Assembly (NCBI RefSeq): GCF_017357225.1
Contig: NZ_CP071604.1
Location: 3,103,001 to 3,167,000, forward strand
Length of the DNA stretch: 64,000 bases
Direction: 5' to 3'
Origin: Rhizobium binae
GTDB lineage: Bacteria; Pseudomonadota; Alphaproteobacteria; Rhizobiales; Rhizobiaceae
A program made the position numbers and the translations under genes. This document shows, in pieces, positions 18,440-26,439 of the stretch (position 1 is its first letter; each line of letters starts with the position of its first letter). The notes below the pieces were generated by a model. That model ran no database searches. It was not told where the DNA came from and saw only the letters and a program-made list of their open reading frames with translations.

Positions 18440-18747
18440 GGTGCAATTCCTCGCCCGTCATCTTGCGACGGACTGTCTGTCGCATTCGGCGCCCGCGCGG
18501 AAGACGCGCAGAGAACGCCGTTTACGCGCTGAATGCCTGAATATTTCCCAATCCGGTGCGAATTGGAAACACGGAAATAAACGGCTGGGGATAAGGGAGG
18601 TTCCGTCGAAATAGAAAAGGATCGCAGCCCGAAAGCGTGTCGCGATCTTTCAGATTCGCTTGCAACGCTTCAAGGTTTTCTCGCATGCCGTTATCGCAAA
18701 CCGTTGCACAGTTTTTGCGACATGCTTGAACCACGATCCTTTTCCTG
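18440..18747. other. Intergenic region with a leftward terminator
   Basis: I see no gene in these 308 bases; the only clear structure is the hairpin at 18615-18650. The stretch before it contains several runs of A and no convincing promoter. Confidence 0.5.
18615..18650 (-). terminator. Intrinsic terminator for the 18748-19131 gene
   Basis: GATCGC at 18620-18625 pairs with GCGATC at 18642-18647. Read leftward, the stem is followed by CTTTTCTATTT. It lies about 100 bases after the stop at 18748. Confidence 0.6.
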
Positions 18748-19131
18748 TCAGTCGCGGCTTTGGTCTTTGGCCGCATGCGTGGAAACGGCGACGAGGTCCG
18801 CCGTGCCGTTGGCGAGAAGACGTTTGCGCACCAGCACGCGCATGACGCGTGCTGCCGTCGAGAAGGTCATCTGGTCGAGCGGACCTTCACCTTCCCACGG
18901 CTTGGTCAGCCGCTCGGTGACGGCGCCGACGATATTCATCGGCACGATGTCGGTGCATTCGCGCATGGCTTCGAAAACGAAGCTGATCGGGATGACCCGT
19001 CCTTCATAGGTCACGATCGGTTCGGTCAGTTCACTATCCCACTCCTCGAAGGCGTAAAGTGCTTCGCGGAACAGCTGCTGGAGGGTAAACGGCGCATGGC
19101 CGTCGTGAAGTGGCGGCAGGGCATTCATCAT
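18748..19131 (-). CDS. Conserved hypothetical protein
   Basis: This 127-residue soluble protein has no recognisable motif. It has acidic helical segments (LFREALYAFEEWDSEL) and a C-terminal basic helix (AARVMRVLVRKRLLANG). Tandem ATGs at 19131 and 19128 follow AGAGGAGA; the first has better spacing. I do not recognise a function. Codon use is like that of its neighbours. Confidence 0.7.
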   Translation of the reverse strand: MMNALPPLHDGHAPFTLQQLFREALYAFEEWDSELTEPIVTYEGRVIPISFVFEAMRECTDIVPMNIVGAVTERLTKPWEGEGPLDQMTFSTAARVMRVLVRKRLLANGTADLVAVSTHAAKDQSRD

Positions 19132-19479
19132 GTCTGTCTCCTCTTGATGGAATGAAACCAAAGTCCTCCTGGATCGGTCGGCATCGACGCGGGAACGCAG
19201 CTATTTTGCCCCTCGCAGACCGAATAACACGATTGATTCTATAGAGTAACAAGCCAGGGATAAAGCCATTTCTCCGCCAAAACGGAAGCCATTTGCTTAA
19301 GAATATGAAATTCCTGCATGTTTTAGGCGAAATTTTCTCGCCACGCAGCCTTCCTGGAATTCCATGCCAGCGGCGCCGCAATGGTGCAAAAGCCGGAAAA
19401 AACCGAGAAAAATCACGGAACTTTTGTGGCTGTAATCTGTTTTGTTCTCACTTCGCAGAACGCAGATGGGGTTTCCACA
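19132..19479. other. Intergenic region, divergent promoters
   Basis: No gene is supported in these 348 bases. The segment is comparatively AT-rich in 19195-19270 and 19380-19450, suiting promoters for the divergent genes on each side, but I cannot place -35/-10 boxes with confidence. Confidence 0.4.
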
Positions 19480-19686
19480 ATGACGCAAATCCGTGAACCG
19501 GAGCGGCGGGCCAGGGTCCTGCGCGGCCGTCCGTATAGTCTTGACGAATTCGCCTCCAAATATGGCCTGCGCAGCGAGCAGGCCGAAAGCCTGTTCACCC
19601 GTTTCGGGCCGTCCTCGATCGAACTCGATTTGCTGATGGCAGCCAAGCGCCGCGCGCCTGTCCTGCCGGACAGAATTGCCGAATAA
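19480..19686 (+). CDS. Small conserved hypothetical protein
   Basis: This 68-residue protein has a basic N-terminus (EPERRARVLRGR). A helix-turn-helix-like stretch SLDEFASKYGLRSEQAESLFTRFG follows at about residues 18-42. It ends in a helix with AAKRRAPVLPD. I chose the ATG at 19480; an open frame to 19381 has poor coding character. It precedes a DUF2934 gene by 26 bases, so the two may form an operon. No function known to me; DNA binding is a guess. Confidence 0.6.
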   Translation: MTQIREPERRARVLRGRPYSLDEFASKYGLRSEQAESLFTRFGPSSIELDLLMAAKRRAPVLPDRIAE

Positions 19687-19712
19687 CGCTCTTCAGCGAC
19701 GGAACGGACAAA

Positions 19713-19952
19713 ATGACCGACAGACGCCACGAATGGATCAGCAAGCGGGCCTATGCGATCTGGGAAGAACAGGGCCGCCCTGACGGCCGCGACGACGAAC
19801 ACTGGCGCCAGGCGGTTGCCGAGCGCGCCGCGCTGGAACGCACGCAGGCCTCGATCGACGGCCGCGAGGTGCTGGTCAGATTCCGCCCGAGGCCGCCACG
19901 ACCGGAACTGCCGAGCCAGGACTGGATCAATCCCTCGACGAAGGTCGGTTGA
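19713..19952 (+). CDS. DUF2934 domain-containing small protein
   Basis: This 79-residue protein has the DUF2934 core RHEWISKRAYAIWEEQGRPDGRDDEHWRQA at about residues 5-34. Such proteins are frequent in rhizobia and have no known function. The tail is proline- and arginine-rich (RFRPRPPRPELPSQDW). Follows the 68-residue protein gene at a 26-base gap. Confidence 0.85.
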   Translation: MTDRRHEWISKRAYAIWEEQGRPDGRDDEHWRQAVAERAALERTQASIDGREVLVRFRPRPPRPELPSQDWINPSTKVG

Positions 19953-20517
19953 GCCGGTCGCATGGCCTGACGATCACCTCCCCTGCCACGCGACACCACA
20001 ATCAGCCCTCACCCTTGGGCACGCAGGCAAGGGCCGGAGCCTCGAAGGACTGGGGCGGGTGGCTCGACGTTTCCAGCCATTTCCATTGCCGAGGGATACC
20101 CTCGTCCTTCGAGGCCCCTGCGGGGCGTCTCAGTATAAGGACGGAGAGCGGCCAGCCTGCCTCAACGGAGCGCGGAGGGGCGTTGCGAGCGCTGCTGTTG
20201 CGGCGCAATGCTTTCCAGGCCGACCGATGGAGCGCTCGCATCTTGGCCAGGACGTGCCCGTAATGGTACAGTGCAGTCGCTTGCTGGACCGCCAACTGTT
20301 CCGGCTCTAAACGCTTCATCAAGCATATTGGCACAAAGACCGGGGATAAGGGCTATCCCCCTCCCCGCTGGCGACATTGCCGCTCGACACCCTCTTTGCA
20401 AAATCGGAAACGGGTGGACATGAAAACGGCTCATGGGCGGAGCCTGGGTTTCATCTCGCCGGGGGGGGCCGGTATCGATCGGAGAAAAGACGGAAATTAT
20501 GCGCCGGGGCAGACTTG
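19953..20517. other. Gene-poor region with repeat
   Basis: These 565 bases hold a palindromic repeat at about 20035-20140. A weak leftward reading frame runs from a GTG at 20334 (or ATG at 20319, starting KRLEPEQLAVQQATALYHYGH) and runs into the repeat. Its first 50 codons look somewhat coding, but there is no ribosome binding site, so I leave it out as a gene. A run of nine Gs lies near 20460-20468. Confidence 0.4.
20035..20140. repeat. Palindromic intergenic repeat, GTCCTTCGAGG family, copy 1
   Basis: GCCTCGAAGGAC near 20038 and GTCCTTCGAGGC near 20104 are inverted copies about 65 bases apart. The word GTCCTTCGAGGCCC recurs at about 31688 in the second copy. Boundaries are estimates. Confidence 0.6.
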
Positions 20518-20712
20518 TCAGAAAGCCTTGTGTTCCTGGCAAAGCGCCCGATGGACCTCGGTCCAGAACAGCGCCAGCGGGCTGTCGCCGTTGCGTTCGG
20601 CAACGAGGGCGCGGATCAACGCTTCGGAACCTGCCATGTCCTGCCAACTGGATTTCAGGCCTTTGGCGGCCTGTTGGCATTCGGCAATCTCGAACGGTCT
20701 CTTGCTGTCCAT
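20518..20712 (-). CDS. Small conserved-looking protein divergent to cinR
   Basis: This 64-residue protein starts MDSKRPFEIAECQQAAKGLKS and ends in a helix WTEVHRALCQEHKAF. The ATG at 20712 is set by a perfect AGGAGG upstream, in GAGGAGGCCTCAT. It is soluble and helical, with two cysteines. I do not recognise a family. It is transcribed away from cinR, sharing the 116-base gap that contains the TCCCC…GGGGA dyad, so it may respond to the same regulator. That is inference. Confidence 0.65.
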   Translation of the reverse strand: MDSKRPFEIAECQQAAKGLKSSWQDMAGSEALIRALVAERNGDSPLALFWTEVHRALCQEHKAF

Positions 20713-20760
20713 ATGAGGCCTCCTCATGAAGGCGCTAGCAGGTGGGGCCCGGATTGTCAT

Positions 20761-20778
20761 TCCCCGCATATGTGGGGA
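20761..20778. promoter_or_regulatory. CCCC…GGGG dyad upstream of cinR
   Basis: TCCCCGCATATGTGGGGA is an 18-bp palindrome with one mismatched pair, centred about 60 bases before the cinR start. Similar C/G-armed dyads lie before cinI. A LuxR-type protein or another quorum regulator such as ExpR or PraR could bind; which one is unknown. Confidence 0.55.
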
Positions 20779-20828
20779 TGCCTTGTATTTATGACGGTCC
20801 TCACGGTAGGATTGAGGCAATCGGGACG

Positions 20829-21560
20829 ATGGAAATGATCGAGAACAGTTACAGCGAGAGGTTCGAACCTGCTTTCGAACAGATCAAGGCTGCGCCCAAT
20901 GTGGATGCCGCCATCCGTATTCTCCAGGCGGAATATGGCCTCGATTTCGTCACCTACCATCTCGCCCAGACGATCGCGAGCAAGATCGATTCGCCCTTCG
21001 TGCGCACCACCTATCCCGATGCCTGGGTCTCGCGCTACCTCCTGAACAGCTATGTAAAGGTCGATCCGATCGTCAAGCAGGGCTTCGAACGCCAGCTGCC
21101 CTTCGACTGGAGCGAAGTCGAACCGACGCCGGAGGCCTATGCCATGCTGGTCGACGCCCAGAAGCACGGCATCGGCGGCAACGGCTATTCCATTCCCGTT
21201 GCCGACAAGGCGCAGCGCCGCGCGCTGCTGTCGATGAATGCCCGCATCCCGGCCGACGAATGGGCCGAACTCGTGCGCCGCTGCCGCAACGAATGGATCG
21301 AGATCGCCCATCTGATCCATCAGAAGGCCGTCTATGAACTGTACGGCGAAAACGATCCGGTGCCGGCCTTGTCGCCGCGCGAGATTGAGTGCCTGCACTG
21401 GACGGCACTCGGCAAGGATTACAAGGATATTTCGGTGATTCTGGGCATTTCCGAGCACACCACCCGCGACTATCTGAAGACGGCTCGCTTCAAGCTCGGC
21501 TGCGCCACGATTTCGGCCGCCGCCTCGCGGGCGGTGCAACTGCGTATCATCAATCCCTAG
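20829..21560 (+). CDS. cinR: LuxR-family autoinducer-dependent regulator CinR
   Basis: This 243-residue protein has an N-terminal acyl-homoserine-lactone binding domain (about 20-165) with conserved W and Y positions ([18 protein letters not shown]). A C-terminal LuxR helix-turn-helix is at about 178-240 ([43 protein letters not shown]). It sits 222 bases before the CinI synthase gene in the same orientation, the known cinR-cinI order of R. leguminosarum and R. etli. The ATG at 20829 is one option; the next in-frame ATG at 20835 gives a 241-residue protein and may be the true start. Confidence 0.93.
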   Translation: MEMIENSYSERFEPAFEQIKAAPNVDAAIRILQAEYGLDFVTYHLAQTIASKIDSPFVRTTYPDAWVSRYLLNSYVKVDPIVKQGFERQLPFDWSEVEPTPEAYAMLVDAQKHGIGGNGYSIPVADKAQRRALLSMNARIPADEWAELVRRCRNEWIEIAHLIHQKAVYELYGENDPVPALSPREIECLHWTALGKDYKDISVILGISEHTTRDYLKTARFKLGCATISAAASRAVQLRIINP

Positions 21561-21689
21561 GGTATTCTCGTTTTCCTCGATCCGCGACCCAATTTTCGTA
21601 AGCCAGATTCAAGGCGTTGAAGCGTTGCCGCGCTTCAGCGCCCTGCTGTGCGCAGGGCATGGCCCCAATCCTCATACTTTTGGGCTAAT

Positions 21690-21718
21690 CCCCCCATCTG
21701 GGGGGGCCCATCTGTGGG
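21690..21718. promoter_or_regulatory. Two adjacent C/G dyads upstream of cinI
   Basis: CCCCCC-ATCT-GGGGGG (21690-21705) is followed at once by CCCA-TCTG-TGGG (21707-21718). The dyads lie 65-93 bases before the cinI ATG and repeat the word CCCATCTG. Position and symmetry fit a cin box bound by CinR with autoinducer. No match to a published sequence was checked. Confidence 0.6.
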
Positions 21719-21782
21719 AATTTCCGATGCGGCCCGCCTGAACCATTCTGCGCTCCACGAACTGCAAACGCTGGAGGGCAAG

Positions 21783-22448
21783 ATGTTTGTTATCATTCAG
21801 GCGCATGAGTATCAGAAATACGCTGCCGTACTCGACCAGATGTTCCGCCTGCGCAAGAAGGTGTTCTCCGATACGCTCGGCTGGGACGTTCCCGTCATCG
21901 GCCCCTATGAACGCGACAGCTATGATGCGCTTTCGCCCGCCTATCTCGTCTGGTGCAACGACAGCCGCACGCGCCTTTATGGCGGCATGCGCCTGATGCC
22001 GACGACCGGCCCGACCCTTCTCTACGACGTCTTCCGCGAGACGTTTCCCGCTGCCGCCGATCTCGTCGCCCCGGGCATCTGGGAAGGCACGCGTATGTGC
22101 ATCGACGAGGAGGCGATCGCCAGGGATTTCACCAATATCGATGCCGGCCGCGCCTTTTCGATGATGCTGCTGGCGCTGTGCGAATGCGCGCTCGACCACG
22201 GCATCCATACGATGATTTCCAACTACGAACCCTATCTCAAGCGCGTCTACAAGCGCGCAGGCGCCGAAGTGGAAGAACTCGGCCGCGCAGACGGCTACGG
22301 CAAGTTCCCCGTCTGCTGCGGCGCCTTCGAAGTGTCGGACCGCGTGCTGCGCAAGATGCGCGCCGCCCTCGGCCTGACCCTACCGCTTTATGTCAGACAT
22401 GTTCCGGCCCGCTCGGTCGTGACGCAATTCCTGGAGATGGCAGCATGA
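21783..22448 (+). CDS. cinI: Acyl-homoserine-lactone synthase CinI
   Basis: This 221-residue LuxI-family enzyme joins S-adenosylmethionine and an acyl-ACP. Conserved LuxI residues are visible: R..VF…W (RLRKKVFSDTLGW, about 24-36), D…D, RLYGGMRLMPTTGPTLL (about 69-85) and the E in WEGTRMCID (about 103). CinI of R. leguminosarum makes N-(3-hydroxy-7-cis-tetradecenoyl)-homoserine lactone; the same product is inferred here. The ATG at 21783 follows CTGGAGG. The stop overlaps the cinS start (ATGA). Confidence 0.95.
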   Translation: MFVIIQAHEYQKYAAVLDQMFRLRKKVFSDTLGWDVPVIGPYERDSYDALSPAYLVWCNDSRTRLYGGMRLMPTTGPTLLYDVFRETFPAAADLVAPGIWEGTRMCIDEEAIARDFTNIDAGRAFSMMLLALCECALDHGIHTMISNYEPYLKRVYKRAGAEVEELGRADGYGKFPVCCGAFEVSDRVLRKMRAALGLTLPLYVRHVPARSVVTQFLEMAA

Positions 22449-22636
22449 ACCGCCTCGCTGAAACCACGACGCAGAAAGATATCAGCGCCCTGGAGCGCCA
22501 CGTGCTCGCATCCCGCGACATCGCCACGCAGATAGGAGATCCGTTCCTCTCCTATCTGCTCTCGATGGCGCTGTTTACGATCTACGAGAAGAAGGCCCAG
22601 CACGAGAACGAGGCGCTGAAGAGCAGCTTCAGCTGA
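22445..22636 (+). CDS. cinS: CinS, small antirepressor co-expressed with CinI
   Basis: This 63-residue protein starts in the 4-base ATGA overlap with the end of cinI. It contains ERHVLASRDIATQIGDPFLSYLLSMALFTIYEK, a mostly helical, partly hydrophobic stretch. In R. leguminosarum the gene at this place and of this size is CinS, which relieves repression by PraR and links CinI to the Rai/Rhi systems. Translational coupling ties its level to CinI. The identity rests on position, length and my memory of the family. Confidence 0.85.
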   Translation: MNRLAETTTQKDISALERHVLASRDIATQIGDPFLSYLLSMALFTIYEKKAQHENEALKSSFS

Positions 22637-22757
22637 GGGTGCGGTTCCCCTCCACCCCGCCTGAAGAGGAGCATGTCTCCCGGCGCCTCGCGCGCAGCTG
22701 CAAAATCCGTCCCCGTTTTGCGGCTGCGCGCCCCCGTCTTGTCGACAGGCAATCCGG

Positions 22758-23123
22758 TCACGTCATCAGGGAATCGATCGTCGAGATCAGCGTATCGTGC
22801 ACGTAAGGTTTCGGCAGGAAGGCTGCTTTGGCGGGCAGCGCCATCGGATCGAGCCGCACCATGCCCGAGGTGATGATGATGCCGATATTCGGCCGCATCG
22901 CCCTCACCCGCTTGGCAAGCTGGATCCCATCCATCGAACCGGCCATGTTGACGTCGGTGAACAGGATATCGACATCCTGCCGGCCCTTCAGCACCACCAG
23001 CGCCTCATCCGCATTCGCCGCCTCCAGCGCCACATGCCCGACATCCTCCAGCACATCGAGGATATTGAACCGGATCAGCGGCTCATCCTCCACGATGAGC
23101 ACCACGGCACTGTTCGAAGCCAT
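22758..23123 (-). CDS. Single-domain response regulator (CheY-like receiver)
   Basis: This 121-residue protein is a receiver domain only. The acidic pocket is VEDE at 11-14, the phosphoacceptor D57 is in ILFTDVNM, T85 in IIITSG, and K105 in FLPKPY. No output domain follows, so it acts by protein contact or as a phosphate sink. The ATG at 23123 gives a normal receiver start; the open frame to 23339 is not receiver-like. No kinase gene is adjacent. Confidence 0.92.
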   Translation of the reverse strand: MASNSAVVLIVEDEPLIRFNILDVLEDVGHVALEAANADEALVVLKGRQDVDILFTDVNMAGSMDGIQLAKRVRAMRPNIGIIITSGMVRLDPMALPAKAAFLPKPYVHDTLISTIDSLMT

Positions 23124-23324
23124 CTGCAATCGCCCTTTCCATGCGGAATATGATTCGAATAAGTGTATCCGCCGTGCGAAGGTTCCAGTGCCTCTGCCCA
23201 CGAAATGTGCATCATCCACAGATGTTGCCCTGCCCGCTTGTGGCTCCCTGCGATTTGGGCTAGAGCGAACCGATGCCGTGGGAACCATTGCCCCGGCAAC
23301 CAGGCGTCGGACATCCGACGCTGA

Positions 23325-23400
23325 GGGCCTGTAGCTCAATGGTTAGAGCCGGCGGCTCATAACCGCTTGGTTGGGGGTTCGAGTCCCTCCGGGCCCACCA
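23325..23400 (+). tRNA. tRNA-Ile2 with CAU anticodon
   Basis: This 76-nt cloverleaf includes the encoded CCA. The acceptor stem GGGCCTG pairs with CGGGCCC; the D arm is GCTC…GAGC; the anticodon stem GGCGG/CCGCT carries loop CTCATAA; the T arm is GGGGG-TTCGAGT-CCCTC. The anticodon CAU could mean Met. The TTGGTT-type variable loop and overall likeness to E. coli ileX favour the isoleucine AUA tRNA, whose C34 is changed to lysidine by TilS. Confidence 0.9.
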
Positions 23401-23727
23401 TTGCTCTTTCTGGGCTCAGCACGCCGGTTCACGAAAGCGTCACAAATCGATGAGTGCTTCACTTCTTGACGGCGCAAAGCCGCTTATTTTCGCCGAGCTG
23501 CGAGTGGCTTCATCGGCGGCGCAGAACGCCATAGACTCAGCGTCAAGTTCGAACAACGCTATATTGAGAGTGGCAAGTCGCGACGGTCGGGTGCGACGGG
23601 TCGGGGGCCGACGCATCTGAGCGATCGGAGGACTTTGCTGACATTGTCATGAAACGCAAAAGCCCCGTATTTTTGGCGGACCGCATTTTTGGTGGGGCTT
23701 TCTCACTGCTGATCCAACGGCCAGTTC
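23401..23727. other. Region between tRNA and porin gene
   Basis: No protein gene is supported in these 327 bases. The segment 23560-23660 is GC-rich and leads into the hairpin at 23659-23701, so a small RNA ending there is conceivable, but I see no clear promoter. Confidence 0.4.
23659..23701. terminator. Bidirectional hairpin terminator downstream of the porin gene
   Basis: AAAGCCCC (23659-23666) pairs with GGGGCTTT (23694-23701) around a T-rich loop. It lies 27 bases after the leftward porin stop at 23728. The flanking A/T runs allow termination in both directions. Confidence 0.6.
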
Positions 23728-24354
23728 TTAGAACTTCACGCCGATTCCGAACTTGAGTTCGTGCTGGTTGAGGTCGACATCGACACCGAGAATGTCTTTC
23801 TCGCTGAAGTCATTATACCGATACTCTCCGCGGGCGAAGATGTTGTTGGTGATGGCGAAGTCGACGCCCGCGCCGACGGTGTAGCCGTTGAAGGTCTCCG
23901 TTTCCTTGTCTAGCCCCGGCAGGTCCACATATCCGCGCGTGGCGGTCCATCCGGCCGCGCCATAAAGCAGCGCTCTGTCAAAGGCGTAGCCGACACGACC
24001 ACGGACAGCGCCGGCCCAATCGGTGCCGACATCCGCCCCGAGCGCTTCCTCTTCGTTCCAGTTGTATTCGAGGTTGCCTTCGATGCCGACAACGATGTTG
24101 TTGTCGAACTGGAAATTGTAACCCGCAAATGCACCGAAGACGCCGCCGTTGAAATCCTGGGAATCGCTGGCGCCGCCGGCGCTGAAGTCACCGTTTAGCC
24201 AACTGGCGCCGCCATCGATTCCGAGATACGGGCCTGACCAGGTGAACGCTGGCGCAGCCGCAACAGGTGCGGCCGGGACGTCCTGCACGGCATCCGCGGC
24301 GAAAGCGCTCGTTGCGACAAGTGCCAGAAAAGTAGTGGCGATCGTGAGCTTCAT
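23728..24354 (-). CDS. Outer-membrane beta-barrel protein, Omp25/RopB-like
   Basis: This 208-residue protein has a Sec signal (MKLTIATTFLALVATSAFA, cleaved before ADAV). An alanine/proline linker precedes an eight-strand barrel beginning FTWSGPYLGIDGGASWLNG. The final residues KFGIGVKF end in the C-terminal phenylalanine that outer-membrane insertion needs. Related Rhizobiales proteins (RopB, Omp25/Omp31) are major surface proteins. The ATG at 24354 is chosen by the signal peptide; the frame open to 24408 lacks one. Confidence 0.9.
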   Translation of the reverse strand: MKLTIATTFLALVATSAFAADAVQDVPAAPVAAAPAFTWSGPYLGIDGGASWLNGDFSAGGASDSQDFNGGVFGAFAGYNFQFDNNIVVGIEGNLEYNWNEEEALGADVGTDWAGAVRGRVGYAFDRALLYGAAGWTATRGYVDLPGLDKETETFNGYTVGAGVDFAITNNIFARGEYRYNDFSEKDILGVDVDLNQHELKFGIGVKF

Positions 24355-24494
24355 GTTCGTGACCCCATGTCTTGCAACACAACTGGAGGGTACAGCCTCG
24401 TTCAACAAGCAGCTGTAACGTCAAAGACACACTCGCATAACTGCACGGTAGAGAACATATCCGCCGAAGCGGTCATGGCAAGTAGCGCGCCTTC

Positions 24495-24689
24495 TCAATA
24501 GCTGCAGGACCGCCCATCACTGGGCCTGAACCCATCCGCGCAGGCAGGGTTCAGGGGGCGACTCTCCTGATAGTAACCGCCGCTGATCGACGAGGTCTGA
24601 TCGACGCTTCCTGATGACGTGCAGGCCGAAGTGATCGTGGCAAGGCTGATCAGCGTTCCGGTCGCGAGAAATGCGAAAAATCGGTTCAT
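24495..24689 (-). CDS. Small secreted or lipoprotein-like protein
   Basis: This 64-residue protein has an N-terminal hydrophobic segment MNRFFAFLATGTLISLATITSAC. Cys-23 could be a lipid-anchor cysteine, but T at -3 is not the usual residue. The short mature part is SSGSVDQTSSISGGYYQES, ending ACADGFRPSDGRSCSY with further cysteines. AAGGAG lies before the ATG at 24689. Function unknown; it follows the porin promoter region in the same direction. Confidence 0.7.
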   Translation of the reverse strand: MNRFFAFLATGTLISLATITSACTSSGSVDQTSSISGGYYQESRPLNPACADGFRPSDGRSCSY

Positions 24690-24846
24690 CCGAGCTTCTC
24701 CTTCGGAGGGCGTGGCTTTTGGCCGAAGCTGGCAATTTACCACGCCCCGGCGAGAGACCGGCGTTGATTTATAAGGTCGGTGGGCCTGCCTGCCCTATGT
24801 AACGCTAAAGTGATCGCCTTTCCGCCCATCTTTTCAAGACTATGCG

Positions 24847-24864
24847 CTGTCACATAACTGTCAT
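24847..24864 (+). promoter_or_regulatory. Pho box (PhoB binding site)
   Basis: CTGTCAC-ATAA-CTGTCAT consists of two 7-bp CTGTCA[C/T] repeats with a 4-bp spacer, the standard PhoB pattern. It lies 78 bases before the ATG at 24943. In such promoters the second repeat replaces the -35 region; a TGTTAA near 24880 is a possible -10. PhoB itself is not in the window. Confidence 0.75.
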
Positions 24865-24942
24865 GCAAAATTGCCCGTTGTTAAGGCAGCCTGCGCAAAA
24901 TATATGCCGCCAGCTAACAAAAAAAAGAATGAGTGAACTCCC

Positions 24943-25086
24943 ATGAGCCTACAGAAACTTTTCAATCGCAATCTCCTGACCCGTTTTGTTGCCGGTCTCG
25001 GTGCGGTTCCCCAGCGCATTCGCGAAGCCCGCGAAGAGCGCAAGCCCGCGATCCATCCCTCCTTCATGGATGATTTCGGGGCTTAG
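24943..25086 (+). CDS. 47-residue protein behind a Pho box
   Basis: This small basic protein starts MSLQKLFNRNLLTRFVAG and continues with an arginine-rich helix (PQRIREAREERKP) and HPSFMDDFGA. Third codon positions are strongly C/G, as in neighbouring genes. No strong ribosome binding site is seen before the ATG. It vaguely recalls DUF1127-type small proteins but lacks their signature. With the Pho box upstream it is a good candidate for a phosphate-starvation gene, though neither translation nor function is shown. Confidence 0.5.
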   Translation: MSLQKLFNRNLLTRFVAGLGAVPQRIREAREERKPAIHPSFMDDFGA

Positions 25087-25524
25087 TTCAGCACTGCATC
25101 CTTCAGCGGTCACGGCAAATCCGGTCCGGATGATGTAAGGCTTTTCCGCCAGGGATAGCGAAGTAAGGACCGCAGGAAAGAATGCGCTCCACCACGCGGT
25201 TGCGGTCCTAGTCACACAAGCTCACCACCCCTCGTCCTCCTCGGGCTTGACCCGAGGACCCATAGCCCTAGGCACTGCGTTGGCGATCATAGCCCAATGG
25301 TTCGAACCAGGCGCATGCGGCATGGATACCCGGGTCAAGCCCTGGTATGAGAGAGGGTGGGGGATGCGATTGGCAGGAAGAGGGACGTCGCGCCCAATTC
25401 CAGGCCCACTCCGCACCCGCAGATTATTTCTCTCCATGTGTCCCTGGCCGTCCCTTCCGCCGCAATAGCTTCACAATCAACCGACAGAAAGCTCTTCCGG
25501 GAAACGACAACTAGGGAATGAAAC
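25087..25524. other. Intergenic region with hairpin and repeat
   Basis: These 438 bases have no supported gene. AGGACCGCA (25166-25174) is the exact inverse of TGCGGTCCT (25201-25209), a possible end of the 47-residue gene's transcript. A palindromic repeat follows at 25226-25350. Confidence 0.5.
25226..25350. repeat. Palindromic intergenic repeat, CTCGGG…CCCGAG family, copy 1
   Basis: CCTCGGG-CTTGA-CCCGAGG forms a perfect 7-bp stem, followed by GACCCA. About 70 bases later a second arm reads CATGGATACCCGGGTCAAGCC. A related copy is at 50826-50935 with the same order of words. Boundaries are approximate. Confidence 0.65.
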
Positions 25525-26262
25525 ATGGCGCCGATTCTGTCGAAGACTGTTCTGATAACTGCCCTTCTGGCCTTGCCGCTGGCGGCCGCAGCGCCTGCAT
25601 TGGCGCAGGAGGCGAAGCCGCGCGAGGCGGTGATTTCCGTGACGGGGGATGGCGAATCGTCCGTGGCGCCCGACATGGCCATCGTCACGCTTTCCGTCGT
25701 CAAGCAGGCGAAGACCGCGCGCGAGGCGCTCGATGAGAACAACAAGGCGATGAAGGATGTGCTCGACGCGCTGAAGAGCGGCGGCATTGCCGAGCGCGAT
25801 CTGCAAACCTCCGGTTTTTCCATCCAGCCGCAATATAATTATCCGCAGCCGGTCGATGGCCAGCAGCAGCAGCCGCAGTTGATCGGCTACCAGACGATCA
25901 ATGCGGTCACTGTCAGGCTGCGCGACCTCGCCAAGCTCGGCCAGGTGATCGACCAGTCGGTCACGCTCGGCATCAACCAGGGCGGCGACATCCAGTTCAT
26001 CAACGACAAGCCGGAAGCCGCGATCGAAGAGGCGCGCAAGGACGCCGTTGCCGAGGCCGTCAAGAAGGCGAAGACGCTGAGCGAAGCGGCCGGCGTCAAG
26101 CTCGGCCGTATCCTCGAGATCAACGAGAATGCGCCGCGCCCGCTGCCCCAGCCAGCCTATCGCGCCACGATGATGAAGGAAGCCGACGCCGCCGTTCCCG
26201 TCCAGGCCGGCGAGACCACCTACAATGTCAGCGTCACCGTGACGTTTGCGATCGAGCCGTGA
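25525..26262 (+). CDS. SIMPL domain (DUF541) periplasmic protein
   Basis: This 245-residue protein has a Sec signal (ILSKTVLITALLALPLAAAAPALAQ). A SIMPL domain follows at about 38-243 and begins VISVTGDGESSVAPDMAIVTLSVVKQAKTAREALDENN, then shows GYQTINAVTVRLRDLAKLGQVID. A glutamine-rich loop (DGQQQQPQLIG) is unusual. SIMPL proteins are periplasmic or outer-membrane linked and have been tied to oxidative stress protection; no enzyme activity is known to me. Confidence 0.9.
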   Translation: MAPILSKTVLITALLALPLAAAAPALAQEAKPREAVISVTGDGESSVAPDMAIVTLSVVKQAKTAREALDENNKAMKDVLDALKSGGIAERDLQTSGFSIQPQYNYPQPVDGQQQQPQLIGYQTINAVTVRLRDLAKLGQVIDQSVTLGINQGGDIQFINDKPEAAIEEARKDAVAEAVKKAKTLSEAAGVKLGRILEINENAPRPLPQPAYRATMMKEADAAVPVQAGETTYNVSVTVTFAIEP

Positions 26263-26439
26263 AATCAGGCACCGCGCGTCCTACCGACGTGCGGCGTTCA
26301 GACCGCTGACGAAGTCGGTCAATTGCGTTTTCGACACGTTCGGGCTTCTGGCGTCAGCACCTGTCTTTGGTTGATCAGCATCAAATTTCGGGTCGAGCCA
26401 CGAGTCTCCACCCGTCCTCCGGACTCCTGCAGGCGGGGC

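Noticed and set aside
20002..20334. Leftward frame with MKRLEPEQLAVQQATALYHYGH start
   Set aside because: Weak coding look but no ribosome binding site and it continues into a palindromic repeat; kept only as a note in the region entry.
20460..20470. Run of nine Gs as a phase-variation tract
   Set aside because: It lies outside any supported gene and could be a sequencing artefact.
23325..23400. Elongator tRNA-Met
   Set aside because: The CAU anticodon allows it, but the body resembles the isoleucine AUA tRNA (ileX type). tRNAscan with isotype models would settle it.
23325..23727. tRNA-integrated genomic island
   Set aside because: No integrase, no direct repeat of the tRNA 3' end and ordinary genes on both sides.
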